Of a stretch of 56,103 nt of DNA, positions 54,620 to 56,103 are shown one piece after another. The position numbers and the translations under genes were made by a program. The DNA comes from Saccharopolyspora rectivirgula DSM 43747. Lineage in GTDB: Bacteria; Actinomycetota; Actinomycetes; Mycobacteriales; Pseudonocardiaceae. Location: contig NZ_AYJW01000022.1 in assembly GCF_000497205.1 (NCBI RefSeq), positions 1 through 56,103 on the forward strand, read 5' to 3'. How positions within the stretch are numbered: the first letter of the stretch is position 1; every line of letters starts with the position of its first letter. Under the pieces are notes generated by a model. That model worked only from the letters and a program-made list of their open reading frames with translations. It made no database searches and was not told the origin of the DNA.

Positions 54620-55003
54620 GTTCTTCCCCTCCACGGTGTGGTGGTCGTCCCGGGGCGGCCCTGCGATTTGCTCGCAGATGGGCTGCCGGACCTTTTTGTC
54701 CGTAGGCTAGCGGTCGCCTCAGCTGCGCGTGCGAGCGAGTGGTGGAGGGCGGAGGGGTTGATCCGTTCTGTCAGCTTCCCCTCACTGGCGGTGACGGTGT
54801 TCCAGTTGATGACTAGGGTGCCTACAGCCCGGCGGAAGAACCGCATGAACACCGGGCTAGTATCCGATGGAGCGTAGGCATGATGACGGCCCTTCACGGG
54901 GAAGGGCAACTGTTCGTCACATGTCGTCGGCCGGTCCACCAGGACCGGGGAAGGGCCCAGCCGGGTCCGGGACACATACCGAGGGATCAGTGCAGGAGGC
55001 ACC
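54620..55003. promoter_or_regulatory. Divergent intergenic region before ctaD
   Basis: 384 nt without a gene between the lipoprotein and ctaD. It should contain the promoters of both. A small GCCCTTC-ACGGG-GAAGGGC hairpin lies at about 54890-54908, and GCAGGAGGC is the ctaD ribosome-binding site at 54992-55000. No regulator dyad recognised. Confidence 0.5.
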
Positions 55004-56103
55004 GTGACGGCCGTCGCGCCACAGCCGATCGCCACGCGCCCTTATCCGGCGCGCAAATCGGTCAAGGGGTCATTCCTGTTGGGGATGTTCCGCACCACTG
55101 ACCACAAGACAATCGGCATCCTCTACCTGACCACGTCGATGGGCTTCTTCCTGATCGGCGGCCTACTGGCCATGCTGATCCGCGGTGAGCTCGCCCACCC
55201 GGGGATGCAGTTCCTGTCGCAGGAGCAGTACAACCAGCTGTTCACCATGCACGGCACGATCATGCTGCTGCTCTACGCGACGCCGGTCGTGTTCGGGTTC
55301 GCCAACTACATCTTGCCGCTGCAGCTGGGTGCTCCCGACGTGGCGTTCCCGCGGTTGAACGCCTTCGGGTACTGGCTGTACGCGCTCGGCGGCACCATCG
55401 TGGTCGCCAGCTTCTTAACCCCGGGCGGCGCCGCGGACTTCGGCTGGTTCGCCTACACGCCGCTGTCCGACGCCATCCACTCCCCGGGGCCGGGCGGTGA
55501 CATGTGGCTGGGCGGCCTGATCGTCAGTGGTCTGGGCACCATCATGGGTGCGGTCAACATGGTCACGACCGTGGTCTGCATGCGGGCGCCCGGCCTGACG
55601 ATGTTCCGGATGTCCATCTTCAGCTGGAACATCCTGGTCACCAGCGTCCTGGTGCTGATGGCGTTCCCGATCCTGACCGCCGCGCTGGTGGGCCTGCTGG
55701 CCGACCGCAAGATCGGTTCGCACATCTTCGACCCGGCCAACGGCGGTGCGATCCTCTACCAGCACCTGTTCTGGTTCTTCGGCCACCCCGAGGTCTACAT
55801 CCTCGCGCTGCCGTTCTTCGGGATCGTTTCCGAGATCCTGCCGGTGTTCAGCCGCAAGCCGCTGTTCGGCTACAGCGGTCTGGTGTTCGCCACCCTCGGC
55901 ATCGCGGCCCTGTCGATGGTCGTGTGGGCGCACCACATGTACGCCACCGGCGCGGTGCTGCTGCCGTTCTTCTCCTTCACCACGTTCCTGATCGCGGTGC
56001 CGACCGGTATCAAGTTCTTCAACTGGATCGGCACCATGTGGAAGGGCCAGATCACCTTCGAGTCGCCGATGCTGTTCAGCTTCGGCTTCCTGGTGACCTT
56101 CCT
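55004..56103 (+). CDS. ctaD: Cytochrome c oxidase subunit I (aa3 type), 3' end outside window
   Basis: At least 366 residues; open to the end of the window. GTG at 55004 after GCAGGAGGCACC. Reads [40 protein letters not shown] (haem a ligand His), [19 protein letters not shown] (Cu-B His and cross-linked Tyr) and [11 protein letters not shown] (Cu-B His pair). Catalytic subunit of the terminal oxidase in the plasma membrane; full family length is about 570 aa. Confidence 0.97.
   Translation, partial: MTAVAPQPIATRPYPARKSVKGSFLLGMFRTTDHKTIGILYLTTSMGFFLIGGLLAMLIRGELAHPGMQFLSQEQYNQLFTMHGTIMLLLYATPVVFGFANYILPLQLGAPDVAFPRLNAFGYWLYALGGTIVVASFLTPGGAADFGWFAYTPLSDAIHSPGPGGDMWLGGLIVSGLGTIMGAVNMVTTVVCMRAPGLTMFRMSIFSWNILVTSVLVLMAFPILTAALVGLLADRKIGSHIFDPANGGAILYQHLFWFFGHPEVYILALPFFGIVSEILPVFSRKPLFGYSGLVFATLGIAALSMVVWAHHMYATGAVLLPFFSFTTFLIAVPTGIKFFNWIGTMWKGQITFESPMLFSFGFLVTF

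Overview
The window is high-GC DNA (roughly 70% by eye) with many GTG/TTG starts, 4-nt stop/start overlaps and long spurious antisense frames, as expected for an actinomycete. Gene content points to a Pseudonocardiaceae/Saccharopolyspora-type chromosome: a urease operon without ureE, Zur-type zinc-free ribosomal proteins, MMPL and YhgE/Pip transporters, MpaB-like oxygenase and actinobacterial ctaD. The genus is inference. No tRNA or rRNA gene was recognised.

Layout. 1-10707: a complete type I-E CRISPR-Cas locus. Two rightward arrays (1-583, probably continuing left of the window, and 10192-10707) flank cas3-cse1-cse2-cas7-cas5-cas6e-cas1-cas2. 10724-15398 (minus): ureABCFGD. 15567-21815: a methyltransferase, then a TetR regulator divergent from an MMPL exporter whose C-terminus carries a degenerate ABC-ATPase-like domain, followed by a YhgE/Pip protein. 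21965-26878: LysR/MFS pair, ABM monooxygenase, persulfide dioxygenase-rhodanese, and a membrane-anchored protein with two L7/L12-like repeats. 26991-31216: MpaB-type oxygenase/TetR pair around a long palindrome, a methyltransferase, and a catalase. 31395-34143: divergent zinc-starvation island (bL32, bL31B, CobW-type GTPase / bL28, bL33, uS14, bS18) with two Zur-like boxes between the arms. 34343-35739: Nudix hydrolase and PP2C-like protein.

35726-41568 is the most unusual block. A DUF5706/PycTM-type three-helix membrane protein (the Pycsar effector family) is divergent from a Crp/Fnr regulator with an apparently intact cyclic-nucleotide pocket. The regulator is followed by a class III cyclase-like protein, a large P-loop (STAND-like) protein with an Arg-substituted Walker A, and a membrane protein, closed by a strong terminator. 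The cyclase C-terminus and the P-loop protein N-terminus share a near-identical ~27-residue module. I infer a cyclic-nucleotide signalling or abortive-infection-type system with its own nucleotide-sensing transcription factor; this is not demonstrated.

41575-56103: DUF72 protein; aldolase-coxL-coxS-coxM operon (form II molybdenum hydroxylase) ending in overlapping hairpins; a four-gene membrane/cupredoxin module around nested palindromes; a decayed TetR-MFS remnant; VanZ-like protein; SDR with tandem operator-like dyads; a DUF305-like lipoprotein lacking the usual histidines; and the 5' part of ctaD (cytochrome c oxidase subunit I), which runs off the window.
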